Positions 46,631 to 59,646 are shown, numbered from the stretch's first letter. The stretch is 64,000 nt of DNA from Xiphias gladius (GCF_016859285.1 NC_053404.1:15949105-16013104); one strand, 5' to 3'. The notes: a model not told the origin generated them from the letters alone. A program made the numbers and translations.

Positions 46631-49600
46631 CTACAATCCAGGTGATTTTACTGCAGAAAGAGATACAGAATGACATTAGGACACCTGTGAGGAAAATATC
46701 CTTAGGCCACTTGTTAAGCAGGAAGAAAACAGCGGCATTTGGAAAGGAAAAAAAGAAGACCAAAACAGATACAGAGCAAGATAGATATGGACGTACAGGT
46801 CTCCATTTCCTTCTCACAGATGTAGCTTATGAGATCTTCACAGAAGAAATCGTTCCATAACCCTTCATGGATGAGACCCGCACAGTCTTCTCCCATTCCA
46901 TGCCCATGGCCCCAGTTGTCAGGCTGACCTGGCTTCCACTTCCTGCAGGCAAACAACAGGGGGCGATCACACATCAGATTTACAGTAACCTGATCCAAGG
47001 CTCTGGTGGAAAACCACAGCGGTGGGACAGAGAATAAACTAGCAGTAACTGAAGTTGGATAACCTGATTAAAATTTCCACCATTTACCATTCCTTTATCT
47101 TCAACAGTTAGATACAAGTGTAGGTCACTGATGTTAACAAGGCTTTCATCCCATATTGCTGTGTTCAGATTTTATTTAATACTGGTTTGATATATTTGAT
47201 AATTGTATCATATTCCTTTATTTGCAGTTTTGTAAACTTTAGTGTTTGTCTTAATGTTTTTGCTTTTGTACATAAAGAAAATGAGCTCCTATCATTGGAT
47301 GACCCTGTATAAATGAATGTTGAATGAATTTGAAAGTAATTGATTTGTTTGAAACTGCGAAGTGGAGTTTTTACATGCAGAAAGTACCAGAGGGTTTTCA
47401 CAGGAATTTGAATTTTTATTTGGTGTTATTTTATGTAACTAAAAACCTACAGCTTAATTTATAAATGGTACTCTATGCTCTATGCTTGTTGTTATTATTG
47501 GAAAGCAGTATTTTGCTCTGAAACAAAATACCCATCCCAGGAACAGAAATTTTCCCTATGATAGAAGTAGTTTTTGATTTAATACTGACGTGTAAGCAGG
47601 TTCAGTCCCATCCAGCCAGCGCCACACGTTCTCCTCCTCCCTGTCGGTCAGACCCATCCAGAAGTAACCCTTTCCAAATGTCTGCTTCTTCAGCCATTTC
47701 TGAGGTCACACGAGAAAAGAAAAAACACCGTGTCATTAACTGAGACGTTACCTAACACATTACAGAGCAATGATACACTTTACTTTCAGTAAACAGGTCA
47801 AATTAGGGGATTCCATTAGTTGTTAAGGGACTAAAATAGAATTATAATTAGTCACCTGTTCCTCAATATCATTGATGATCACCAGTGAAGCAGACTTTGA
47901 TTCACACATTGCTTTTGCATCATCAAAGCTGTGCAGGTCTTTGGAGACAAAGTAGCACTTGTCTCTGTAGTTTACCCACTCAATAGGGCATCCTGTAAAA
48001 CATTGAGCGATTTCATTAAATAAATTAAAAAGTGTCACACTGTCATCACTGGTGCTAGAACAAAGACTTACTCACTTTCTTGCCAAGAGTTAGATGAGAA
48101 GATTAATACTACTCTTATGTCTGTATGGTAAATATAGTGTGAAGCTCCAGGCAGCAGCCAGTTAGCTACCACATACCACAATACCCCCTGCTGGTAGGTG
48201 GATTTTGTTGCCTTTGGAAAGAGACAGGCTAGCTGTTTCCCCCTGTTTCCAGCCTTGAAGATAAGATAAGCTAACCAGCCCCTGGTTCCATGTTTACTGT
48301 ACAGATATAAAAGTCGCATTGATTTTCTCATCTCATCGAACTCTCACCAAGAAAATGAATAAGCATATTTTCGAAAATGTTGAACTATTCCTTAAATATA
48401 CGGCATTATTTTTCTGGAATGATTAAACCAATGTCCTCATGGAGATATTCTAGTAAACTTGCATCAATCAGGGCTTTTTTTGATCAAGTAATATATCTTC
48501 ATGCTAGTTGAGCCAGTGCATTATTTCAGGATCTAAGCTGATTCTAGTGAAGCGTTGAAATGTAAAATCTATAATAGAAGAAAATGAAATTATTTTGTCT
48601 GTATGGCAGAACAAATATGATAAAACTGAATATAAGACTAAATGAAGAAAGCATTACCGGGGGCCCATAGCGTAGGAGTTACTGCCTCATCCTGCAGAGA
48701 CACAGGGCCCAAAGGAATTACTGGACCCTGGATTGGGAATCCTGGTTGTCCTGGTGGTCCTGCTGGTCCTGGAGGCCCCACTGGTCCGAGCAGTCCCCTT
48801 GGCCCCTGCTCCCCAGCTGGTCCCACTGAGCCTCTGATACCTGGTGGGCCCTGTGCCCCCTGAGGGCCAGGCTGTCCATCTCTTCCAGGCAAACCAGCAG
48901 TACCTGGCTCTCCTTTAGCTCCAGGTGGTCCAGCCCTGCCTCCTGACCCTCGGGAGCCCTTGGATCCGGGGCTGCCAATTGCACCAGGTAGACCTTTTAA
49001 TCCTGGCAGACCGGGTGGTCCTGGAATACCCTGCTCTCCTCTGGATCCTCGTATCCCTGGAGCACCCTTTTCCCCTTTCTCTCCCTTTTGGCCAGACTGA
49101 CCAGTTGGTCCCTGAGGTCCTTTGTCCCCTCTGGGCCCTCTGGGACCAGGGGGACCTGAAACATAAAACACAATAGTTAAACAAACTTTAAAGTATTTAT
49201 TTAAACAAAAAATTTACCACATTTTGGGAAAAGGCTTTTTCTTTCTTTCTTGTTGAGTTAGAAGAGAAGACTGATGCCATTCTTCTGTCTGTGGGATTAA
49301 TATGAAGCTATAGCCAGCAGCTGGTTAGCTTGGTCAATAGTCTACACATAACCCCTGGAAAAACTACTTCAGATTTGTTACCTTTGGACAAAGGTAGGCT
49401 AGCTGTTTCCCCAAGTTTCCAGCCTTTGTGCTAATATAAGCTAACTGTCTGCTGGCTCTAGCGTCATGTTTACCATGCTGGACATGAGAGCGGTATCAAT
49501 CTTCTCAACTAACTCTTTGCAAGTAAGAACATGTATCTACCAAAACATCAAACACACACACTGAAGCCGGACACATCCCTCACCCTGTAAAATAGTGAAG

Positions 49601-52600
49601 TTGGTTATTAGTTGTGAGTGCTTGGTGTCCACCAGTTTCATCTCCTCCATGACAATAGAGAAGTTGGTGACCTCCTTGTCCAGACGTGCTGCCAGCTCCT
49701 CCTGCTGAGACCTCATCCTGGCTTCATCTGTCCTAACATCTGTCATGCTGCTGTTGAGGTTTAACAAGAAGTCTGAGTGACGGCCGATTGTCTCGGAACA
49801 AGTGCGTAACTCGTTAAGGTTAAGGTTGATGGCACCCAAGAGTTGCGTGGTGAAGCTGATGTTGCCAGTCACACGGTCCATACTCTGCTCAGACTCATCC
49901 AGCCGTACCTCCAGCCGGTCAAACTTGGTGGATGTGAGGTTGCCGAAGTCCCTCTGCTGATCCATAATCTCCCTCAAGGTCTGGTCATGAGCATCAGCCA
50001 GGCTGCTGGTGTTCTGGAGCTGGTTGGCCATATAAGTGAGCTGTGATCCCACATCCTCTAGGCTATCATTGTTGGCCTTTGCTAGAACTGAGGCATTACT
50101 AGCCAAGATTTGCAAGTTTTCCACTTTACTTCGAAGCCACTCAGTATCAGAGCGTGTCTGTCGGGCCGTCTGCTCAAGGCTCTGAAAGTCATTGCGCATT
50201 GTCTGGATGGCCTGGCTGGTGTCATCCACTGAGCGCTGCAGAGCAGCAATGAGGCCTCTCTGCTGGGCCTGGGTGAGGTTTAGGCTGCTGATGCTTAGCA
50301 GCACCTGGTTCTGCAGTTTCATCTGCTGCTGGAGTTCTCTCTGCAGCCTGGCTGTGTCATCTTGCAGACCCCCAATGATGCTGCCGTAAGACTGCAGGGT
50401 GCCATTTACAGAGCGCAAGGTGGCTGTGTTGGTAGCCAGCAGTCCCTGGATGGAGCCCTGGCTGCTCTGGATGTCTGAGTCAATGTTCTGCAGCTGACTC
50501 AGCTTAACTTGATCGCTGTGGATGCGTTCCTCCACCGCAGACAGCTGCGTCTGAATAGTCCAGATTTTGTTCTTAAAAGTCTGGATCTCTGTGGTGGTAT
50601 TCTCTGATTTCATTCCTGTTTGATCATCTGAAGAGATTTGTACAATAAATTAATAAACTTTTCATCTGCTCACTGTAAAGTAGCTTTCACTTCCATTTGA
50701 ACCAAGATACTGTACATGAAACTTACCTAGCTTTTTCAAATCAGTCTCAACAGCCATTATCTTTCCTCCATAGTTTGCAATACCTTCAGACACACTATCA
50801 ACTCTTTGCACCACTGTAACAAAACAGGACAGTTAGGACAAAGGTTAGTGTCAGTCTCAACATGGGCTGCATCCTTTAATAATAAAACAAAATTGCCTGT
50901 ATCCGCAGACAATATATATAAAAGGGATCAGAGAGGAAAGAGATGAGTCTACAAATCTTGTAAGCACGTAATAATGGTGGAATTGATTAACATAATCTCT
51001 TGGGTTAGGCCAGTTCTTGTATGACACAGCTAAAGATATGCAAAAAAAGGGAAATGTGGAGTTGTAGTGCCATCAAATTTAGGGTGAGAGACACAAAAAG
51101 TAGGCATTGAGAAAAAGACAGTGGGAGGGAGGAGGAAACTTTGATTCAGCAAAGATGAAGTGGGGCGGTCAATGACAGAGAGCGAGGTTGGAGATGCATG
51201 GAAAGACACTACTCAAGGCCCTAGGGGACAGGAAGTGACCTAGGGGGTGTCTTCAGTAAACAGGCGGATCAAAGAAAGCCCAGAGGAGACAGACGCTGTG
51301 GCAGGGAGGCTCTTCACGCCCCCACAGGCGACACCAGTGTTCATTTCCTCTGGAATGCGTCTGGGATTCCAGCAAATCAGCCCACTTCTACCACCAGCAT
51401 CGCCAGGGGGACACATCCTTTAACATGGGAAGCTGCATCCCAGTTGTGTACTAAGACAACAGTTCAGTCACAAGGCTTCCATCTCCAGAGATCACATCAC
51501 CAGAAAGACAAGATGAGCTGGTTTGGATTTGTTGCTACTCTCATCACTGTACGTAAAATATAAAGCTACAGCCAGCAGCCGGTTAGCTTAGCATAACGGA
51601 AGTCACTGCTCCCAGCCAAGTAATAGTCCAGACATAACCCTGTGTGAAACTGCAACATTTTTTTACATTTTTGTTTTTGTAGAGATTAAACAAACAAGAT
51701 ATAAAGTATTAATGATTGAACTTTAGAAGTGCCGGTTCGAGGATTTTGTTACCGTTGGACAGATCCATTCTTTATGCTAAGCTAAGCTAACCGTCTCCTG
51801 GCTATAGCTTCATGTTTACCATACAACCATCAGAGTGGTATCAATCTTCTCATCTAGCTCTTGGCAAGAAAGAAAACAAACATATTTACCAAACAGATAA
51901 ACTGTTACTTTAAATCTAAGACTTAAGTAGCAAAAGAAAATTATTCTTTAGTCTTCAGACTGCAAATAGAGTAAATCTTTTTTCTGTTATGGCAAAATTG
52001 CCTCCTGAGTAATAGACAGTGAGATGTTTGGGAAACTTCAAATAGGAAAATTAATGTTTAACCAATATGGTCAAAGCTGTGTATTGTTTCCTTTCTTCAC
52101 TCTCTTTGACAGCCTAGAAACCCACCTAAAGGTGACTCATGGAACAAATAAACAGATTCAAAACCATATGTACGTATAAAAATATCCATGCCTTACCCAA
52201 TCGTTTTTAGTTATACAAAAAAATTGTCAGCTGAACAGGACATGTTCCACACAGAAAACTAAATCAGACAAAGGACATACAGACCAGCATTGCAGACCAC
52301 AAAAAACAGTTTATGATTTTAAGTCCACAGGCCAAACCATAGGCTACACGTATAGCACATTGTTTCTTTCACCAACACATACACTATCCTGGAAACTGAA
52401 ACTAAGACAAGCAGACTCTCACGTATAGAAATTTTATGGGACCTTTCCACATTGTCATGTTCACGACTTGGCCTTCAGAGAAACTCTTTGCATCAACCTG
52501 TAGCAAACTTAACCATAAAACACACATGCAAAGAAGCTGAACTTGCAACAGGGCCCCAGTGGGAGGCATTACTTTGGCAGAAACCTTACAGGTTCAAATG

Positions 52601-55417
52601 TTGTAAAAATGAGCTGTTTGCATCCAGCATGAACTCTTTCCAGCTCTTGTGTGGGTGGTTCCTGAAGCTGTGTGTCGACTCTGTCCAAGATGTCTTGTAA
52701 ATCTTATACACATAAAGTCATAAATAGTAAAAATAGTTATAAAGTGAGTGAATTGTAATCGTCATGCTTTGATTATTTTATTATTTCTAGGAATCACAGG
52801 GCAAGCATCTCAAAACTCAATGTACAAGTGTTATACAAGCACAACTTTTAGGAAAGATGAGGATAATGCCTCTTAGGCTACAAAAGAGGGTATAGCCCAG
52901 CGTCTGATTGCAGGTGGTTGTGCCTTCAGCCTGAAAGGTAGCCTGCAGCCACTACTCAGGACTGGAAATCAACTACAAACTCCTCTGCACATTTTTCGGG
53001 CATTTCATTAATGCAGATGCTAACAAATTAACTGTCATTTAACTTTTTTTAAATCACAAAAGTTACAGCTTCTAATAGCAAATGCTGTGGTACATGCTTA
53101 TTAATCTTAGAATAGGGATAGTAAACCCCAGGAATGTGTTTCATCGTACTTCAGAAAGACTGACAAGGGAAACACTCAATGTGAAATTGCTTTCAGTTAC
53201 AGAAGCTAGAACAACAGCTAGCCTGGAGGTGACGTCAGTACATTATGAGGGGGTGATGACACCTTGAATCAGTTTCTTAAGTCAGATATCATCACTAGAT
53301 GGCCTGACGGAGTGCGGGACCACAAGCAGCAAACAACAAATATCTCCCAGCGAGGTGATGTTTCTGAGTGTATTGAATTGAGCGAGGTTTTGTTTGTATT
53401 GCTCGCAAATTCTACTTTTCATTTGTATGAGAAAGTCACTGATTTGCTGTTTATGGTATCAAACTTTATTCAATTAAGAATGAATTAAACTAAAAAAAAT
53501 TTAAATAAAAAAAATTAAAAAATTAAAATATTTCAATCAAAAGCTTTTTTAAATGCAAAGCTTCTCCAGGATCCAGACACAGCCCACTGACTCTTTGGCT
53601 GCCTCTGAGAGACATGAAAATATCTACAGAAGACTCTTAACCAGGGTCCTTCACCTTCCTTTTTTACAAGCTACTGAACTCTGCAAGATGCTTTGCTCCT
53701 ATGACACTGTTTGTGCCTATTTAAAGTCAATTAGTCTTTCAAAATAAAGACACACTCAGAAAGAGAGGTAAAATGTGCAGGTCATGTCCTCTTCCAGTCA
53801 CTTTTCCTACTGTCTTTGAGGAAATTAATGAGATTTAAATCGTTCTCAAGAGCCCAGAGAACGACCTCATATTGTCTTTGGTCATGTCAATCAAGACAAC
53901 AGGCTGTAGGGAGAAGACAGAGGGTCAATGAATCCCTGCCAAACTTCTAAGGTTAAATTGCATCAAAACAAAAGAGCCACATAGAGGACACTTCTGTGGG
54001 TCAGTGATGGAGGATAGAGCGAAGCACACATGTTAACTGCATAGAGCAATCTGGGTCTCACTACATAACCATCTGGAGTTGGGAGTGTGTTTAGGCTGAG
54101 CTGTGGTTCCCTTGACAGAGCCGTGCTTCAGTGCCAGTAAAAACCCAATTTCAGTGGGTTCTGCTGGAGTTGCATGGAGTTCACTCACTGCTCATCTGGG
54201 ATCAATTAGGCCTGCATGAAAACATGCAGCATGGAACAAGTAGTACAGACTGAGCTCAGAGAGTGAGGGGACATCATAGTTAATGAACTCAAGACTCACA
54301 GATAACCCCTGAACATGTTAACTTCATGCCATTTTCGAAAATTGTCAAAAAGGGGACAAAAAGCAGTCGCATATGGGAATGTTTAGCACAATTAGGGCAG
54401 GAACATTCAGAGTTCAAACCACCGAAGGACGACCTGAAAAAGATGTGAGAAAGCCAACCAGGAAGTTCAGCTCCACAAAGCCTGAAGACCTTTCACGGTT
54501 GGTGTGAGCTTTGGGGGTGTTGGTAAAATAAACTGAGAAAAGTTTGTGTGGTGGAGACAGGGGGGATAGAGCACAGGGAGAGGGACATATAGACAGATGA
54601 GGTTGAAACTTAAAGGGTCTGTTCATCCATATTACAAAGAAATATATTTTCCCACTTACCTCTGGTGTACATAGTCATTGAGATAGTTTTGATTTTATGC
54701 GCTAAGGTTTTGGCATTTCCCTCCCCCACATTTCAAAGGATGCGATTGGAATTTCATTTTCCATTATTTTTTTCTATATTTTTCTACGATATTTTCTACT
54801 ATTCCTTAATAAGAAAATGTTTTTGTTGGATGAACTGACCCTTTATCTGTATCTACCAGTGACTCCTCAGAGGAAAACTGCAGATTTTTTCTAGTAGCTG
54901 TGATATTTCTCTCCTCATATTTTCCATTACTGATCTATTGTTTTTAAATAATGACAAAGGAACATCGCCAAAGAATGTTGATAGCATGCTTCATGGGCAC
55001 GCAAAGGAACAAAAGAGCTGCTTCTTTCACACAAACACAGGAAGTCTCACTGTACTCATAAACTGATCAAACAACAATTCTCTTATTTCTTGGCAGCATG
55101 AAGAGAAACCACATTATATGTAATTGTTTGGATGCCTGCTCTCTCAGCACACTGTTACCGAATCATTTCCACATTTTTAAAAAACAGAAATTGGAAATGT
55201 TTGTCATCCTCTAATTGTACGGATGAAGTGAGAGTGACAGAAGAGTAGAGTGTAGTTTAGTGAGAGAGCTCAAAGAGGAGAAACTTCATCTTACCTTTAT
55301 ATCCAAGTACAGCAACAGCGATGGTGAGGAGAGTACACAGCACATAGAGCAGAGCTATGGAGGTTTTCAGCGCCCATTCATTCTTACACTTAGTGCACTG
55401 GGTGCCCTCCTGGATCC
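46631..55417 (-). CDS. colec12: Collectin-12 (scavenger receptor with C-type lectin), 5' end missing
   Basis: COLEC12 (CL-P1) is a type II membrane scavenger receptor of endothelium and phagocytes that binds oxidised LDL, microbes and galactose-type glycans. Exons: 55417-55295, 50813-50727, 50627-49584, 49155-48658, 47992-47856, 47699-47590, 46942-46797, 46650-46631. Seen in order: [18 protein letters not shown], a membrane helix, a coiled coil of about 390 residues with many N-glycosylation sites, 47 unbroken Gly-X-Y triplets, and a C-type lectin domain with [15 protein letters not shown] and WNDFFCED (QPD is the galactose-type motif). The last exon adds 20 nt, giving the end ETLKSPGL. About 720 residues are visible. 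The cytoplasmic start expected upstream (human MKDDF...GYKRF) was not found up to 64,000, so the gene is partial here. Confidence 0.95.
48066..48396. mobile_element. Palindromic MITE family A, copy 3 (colec12 intron after collagen exon)
   Basis: It starts tgccaagagttagatgagaa and ends tctcatctcatcgaactctc, then ttgaactattcctta. The interior includes aggctagctgtttccccctg, shared with the copies at 49,222 and, in similar form, 24,110. Confidence 0.75.
48658..49155 (-). CDS. colec12: colec12 collagen-like exon
   Basis: One 498-nt exon encodes the whole collagen stalk: 141 residues of Gly-X-Y from [12 protein letters not shown] to GQPGFP with no interruption, then a short linker ([12 protein letters not shown]) into the lectin domain. 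Known: the collagen segment forms the trimeric stem and carries the charged ligand-binding patch (here [10 protein letters not shown] and GSRGEQG). The antisense strand has open frames only because of the Gly-Pro codon pattern. Confidence 0.95.
49222..49540. mobile_element. Palindromic MITE family A, copy 4 (colec12 intron before collagen exon)
   Basis: It starts ttcttgttgagttagaagag and ends caatcttctcaactaactct. The interior has tgaagctatagccagcagct and ggctagctgtttccccaag. It sits 67 bases from the collagen exon. Confidence 0.75.
49584..50627 (-). CDS. colec12: colec12 coiled-coil exon
   Basis: One 1,044-nt exon encodes an extracellular alpha-helical coiled coil. Landmarks near-identical to the human protein are [53 protein letters not shown] and NFTILQG. 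Many NxS/T sites suggest heavy N-glycosylation. Confidence 0.95.
50814..55294. other. colec12 intron downstream of the membrane-helix exon
   Basis: 4.5 kb with no exon recognised. It holds MITE family A copy 5. The remainder is AT-rich. Confidence 0.7.
51535..51912. mobile_element. Palindromic MITE family A, copy 5 (colec12 intron)
   Basis: It carries taaagctacagccagcagcc, ggttagcttagcataacg and caatcttctcatctagctct, then cttggcaagaaag. The left end is more decayed than the right. Confidence 0.72.
55295..55417 (-). CDS. colec12: colec12 membrane-helix exon (first one visible)
   Basis: It encodes [18 protein letters not shown] followed by the hydrophobic span [20 protein letters not shown], then YK. 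This matches the human exon closely. The acceptor is tttttatacag at 55,418 and the donor is at 55,294. It begins in the middle of a Gly codon, so at least one exon lies upstream. Confidence 0.94.
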
Positions 55418-56642
55418 CTGTATAAAAACAATGAAGAATACCACATAATGATTCAATACATTTTGCTGGCTGTTATGCATTTTTCTGAAGCAGAAAGGTC
55501 TAAAAAGGACGTGCGAGTAGAATTTGGTGTTAGCTCGGAACTCTCCATGTCAAGGAGCCCCACATCTGGACAAACAGCCCTGGAGTCTACATTAAAGAGT
55601 CCAGTAGGTCCCTCAGGGCCCAGGTGGTGAAGGGGTAGGTGACACAATCCCCCCCCACCACTGACTTGTTTACACTCAGAGACATGCTTATTTTCCTGAA
55701 CTCCACTTCACTCAACATACTGCCCCTTTTTCAGTTGCTGTCTCTCTCATGTGCGCAGAGTCCTTCCCAGTGATTGTTGTGGGAGAAGAACTGAAAGTTA
55801 ATTGTGTGTACTGTACTTTTTTGCCACATAAAAAAAGCTGCATCTTTATACAATCTGCAATACAATCTTTTTAGTTTTGTTCTTGCAATGTCAGGACACT
55901 GGAGTCAAACTGAAAGGCCTTGGCTAGTGGGGACACTTGCGGAATATTTCTTTCCGAAGATATCTTTCATGATAGATAAATGGCAAGATCCACCGTGCTG
56001 ACGGTAACACAGCTGTGTTTCATTGTCAGTTCAGGAAGTGTGTGTCTCTACGTGTGTCGGAAAAGGTTTGGAGGTGCAGTGTATGATTGTGGGGGGGTTT
56101 CTGGTCTTCATGCACCTGGAATGAAACTAACTTCATATGATTTAATATGAAGGAATAGCTCTCATTCAACAAGGATTCAATAACATGACTATCACATATC
56201 CAGATTAAAAGTAACAGCACCATAAAACCAGTCAGTTACCATCATACATCAAACTGTTAAGTGCAGGCACCATTTAGTGCCAAAGATTTCACCACCCATC
56301 TAGTTCAAGTGCATTTTAAATGATGAGGTAATTTCTTCAGTAAATTAAAAATTCAGCCCTGATTGGCTGCTCAGGGTTTCACTGGGAGTTTAGAAGCCGA
56401 AGTTAACAACTTGACTCGGTCTTATGGGTGTGAAGGGATTGTTAATGATTACTAAGTGTTAGACCTCAGTGAAACACCAAGTCCAGCTGGAAGGTAGGTC
56501 TCCTCAGCACCCGGCCAGCCTGAGAGAACATGAGATTTACCGTAAAAAGCACAGACATGTCCTACAGTCAAAAAAAAAAAAAGAATTAAAAAGAGGGTTT
56601 TAAGTGTACTGCTTCGATGATTTCACTTTTGCCAACTCAAGT

Positions 56643-57660
56643 GACACCACTGCCTCGCAGGCCAAATAACAGACTTACTTTATTTCATCTGCCTAAAGCT
56701 GCACTCCTTGCGTTCCCAAAAATAACAATGCAGAACTCAAACTCAGAAACTCAAACAGTTTCAAGCATGACATCTTAAGAGGAGCTGGACCGACCAATCG
56801 GCCGGGCGGATACAGTGACGGATGATAGCTTATTACAATTATAAATTGATATGTGTTGACCAATACGTAACAAGAAATTGCAGTACAGAAATGCCAAACT
56901 AGTTTTGAGGTAATTTAGAAACAGTCTCAACATTACAATACCAGTTCTTGCCATGATCTTCACATCTTTAAACTTTCATCAGTTTATTTTTTGAGTATAT
57001 GTTAGTGTTATGCCATAACACAACAGTGACATATTATCACCTTATAAACTTTAGATGGTGAACGTGTTAGCAAATAGTTGCCTATCTACACATGCAGCAG
57101 AAACAGAGCAACACCAGCATTCATTTGGAGTTGCGTTTTAGGTGACCTGGTAATGTAAGTCCAATCTCTCCTTTTAGCTCTTTTTTGCTCTCCACCAATT
57201 CCTGAGGAAAATATATGACTTTTAAGCAGCTAAATGCTTTATTGTTTTCACCAGCTAACTGCTAACTTTTTCTTGTTTAGTGGTGGGCAGGTAGCATACA
57301 GTGATTTTATCAGAGCTTTTTTGCTTAAAAAAGATGCCTGCTTTGGTTGACAAAAAACAGTCATGAGGGCAATGAGAATGAAGCAAAACATGACCCCTTT
57401 CAGATTAAATATAGTACTTACACCCATACTTAATGTAAAAATATTGATTAAAGCAGCTTTAAACATATATAATGCCCCCACGGTCCCCAACACAAATGAC
57501 ACCACTGTCTTTCAGGCCAAATAAAAATCCTACTTTATTTTTTCTGCCTGAAGCTGCACCCAAAAAATCTGTAAATAAATCTTATCTTGAACATGTGTTC
57601 CCATGAATGACAATGTAGACGTCCATAAATTTCATCCAACTATTTGAAAGCATGACACCT
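56643..57660. repeat. Pair of diverged direct repeats
   Basis: Unit 1 (56,643-56,775) and unit 2 (57,498-57,660) both start gacaccactg, followed by caggccaaata, ctactttatt-like sequence, ctgcct, aagctgcac and a final gcatgaca. They are about 850 bases apart, in the same orientation. Confidence 0.7.
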
Positions 57661-59452
57661 TTACATAAGCCAAATCAACCTTTCGTGACCTCTGCTGATT
57701 TCTTGCCAAAATCTTCACATCTTTAAAGTAAGCAGGTCCTTATGTGGGAGGAAAAGTTTGAATAGAAGTGGAAACAGAAAGTGGAAAGGCATGATATGAG
57801 TCAGAGAAATGAGTGAAAATCTGGGTACAGTTGTTTTCTGCTTGAATTATTGTATCACACACCTGAGAGTGACCTCAGCTTTCAGAACCCCAAAACATGG
57901 CTGATGCTCATGTCCAAATCATGTGAAGAGCCTCAATGGCCTCCTTAAGTATTCATGCCTGAAAGACATTAGTCTTTAAAAGCACAGTTCCAGCTCTGGG
58001 TGTGGAGCGAGTTACTAAGCACAGAGTAGTTACCACAGCTGTGTTTAGGACATCAGGAGTTACCAAAGTCTTCCCTTGCCACTGGTTTAACTGTAAGCAG
58101 AGAAGTGCACTCTGGGAATAAAGCCACGATAAATGATTGCATTTCTGAATCATTCATAACTGCTGACATGTTTGAAGTGTCAGCTCATGCATGCTTCCAC
58201 AATAAAACAAGCATATCAGTTCATCAGTTCACAGTAATCACAGTGCTGCTGCCCAAATTTGCCGTTCCAATCCAAACACACTGACAGTGTTTACAAGTCT
58301 GCTGTGCTGAAATGATACCAAAACACTTTGTAACGGTATAAACTATTACACAGGCAACAGGCTTTTCCTTTCCAGCGCACACTTGAGTGATGATGTTCAG
58401 ATGCTCTCTGCATAAGTGGAGAATTGGGGGTTGGCTGTCAAATATGGAGGACACCTGGCATAACACAAAACACATGGCTGACAACACAACAACAAAAGGC
58501 GAGATTTCGGTTTCACAGTTCGTCACAGAGAGAACAGACATCAGATGGAGCAGCTGTAATCCTTTCAACCCCTGAGTGTCGACACACCAGTGGGCTGTCT
58601 ACAGCTCTATCAGGGGTCGTGATCTGCTTGCTGTTCCTTTCCCAGTGGGTTACTTCCTGGATGAGGAGGACAAATAAGGAAAAAAGCACATGCTTGACTT
58701 AACTGCTAAGTGAGGCTTTAGGATAATGTTGGTGTTTTTTTTTAATTTGTGAGAATCACCTGTTGTTCCTCTTTTACACTGTTCCTTGTGCTTTTTCTAA
58801 AATATGAAAGTTCATCATCAGCGTAGGTGGCGATATCAGGGCTCCCTTCAAGAAGCTGTTGTTCAACTTTCACGATTATATCTTGACTGTCTTGGGTATG
58901 TTGAGTGAGGTAATATCAGCGGCTAGATTATGTTTAGGGCTTGGTATTTACATTTTTTTTTTTTTAATTATAGCCTGACTAATACCGTTTTTTTGAGGCT
59001 GAGGCTGATATTGTAGTTATAAGATAAGATAGAGATGAAAAATCAACTTGTAAGCGCTCCCTGGTGGACATACTTTACTATGTAATGATGTCACTGTTTG
59101 AAATTTCTGTACTGCAATTTTTTATTTATCAGCGGATATATACATCGATACCAATACCAAAACTGCAATAAGCTAATAATGGCCGCAATTGCTGTCAATC
59201 TACCTATTAAGTTTTAATGTTATATTATTAATTAAATCAGAAACTATTTGATCAAAGAAAAGGAGGAGTATGGATTGACCCAAGCATTTGATGCCAGCTT
59301 TTAGTACTTAAAGTTTAGGAAACATTTTAGTCAGCACCAAAAAAGTGTTGAGGTTCTTACTTACTAGCCTTAGTTTCTGCTTACTGTCAGTCACCACATA
59401 CTGTATCTACAGGGAGACAGAGAAGAGACATCCGGGTGTTAAGGTTTACAAT

Positions 59453-59646
59453 GGGCTAAATTTGGTTGAAAGGTTACTGTCTAGGCTCCTTATAACTGTA
59501 GTTTCGACAGCATTTAAATGATAACATTTCAACGTGTAACATCATTACACATTGAAATGTTATCATTGAAATCCTGTTAAAACAGTGGTTGTGTGTAACT
59601 ACTGTATAGACATCTACAAAGATCACTTTTCAACCAAATTTAGCCC
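59453..59646. mobile_element. Palindromic MITE-like element
   Basis: The left end gggctaaatttggttgaaa is matched by the reverse complement of the right end tttcaaccaaatttagccc. The centre has a second inverted pair, gataacatttcaa (59,520-59,532) and ttgaaatgttatc (59,552-59,564). The whole can fold as an imperfect hairpin of about 190 bases. It has no coding capacity. Confidence 0.8.

Noticed and set aside
46453-46860. 135-codon plus-strand open frame
   Set aside because: It overlaps the colec12 lectin exon and its 3' end on the opposite strand; the protein is not recognisable.
48642-49176. Several open frames antisense or out of frame in the collagen exon
   Set aside because: Gly-Pro codon repeats leave other frames open; the true frame is the minus-strand Gly-X-Y one.
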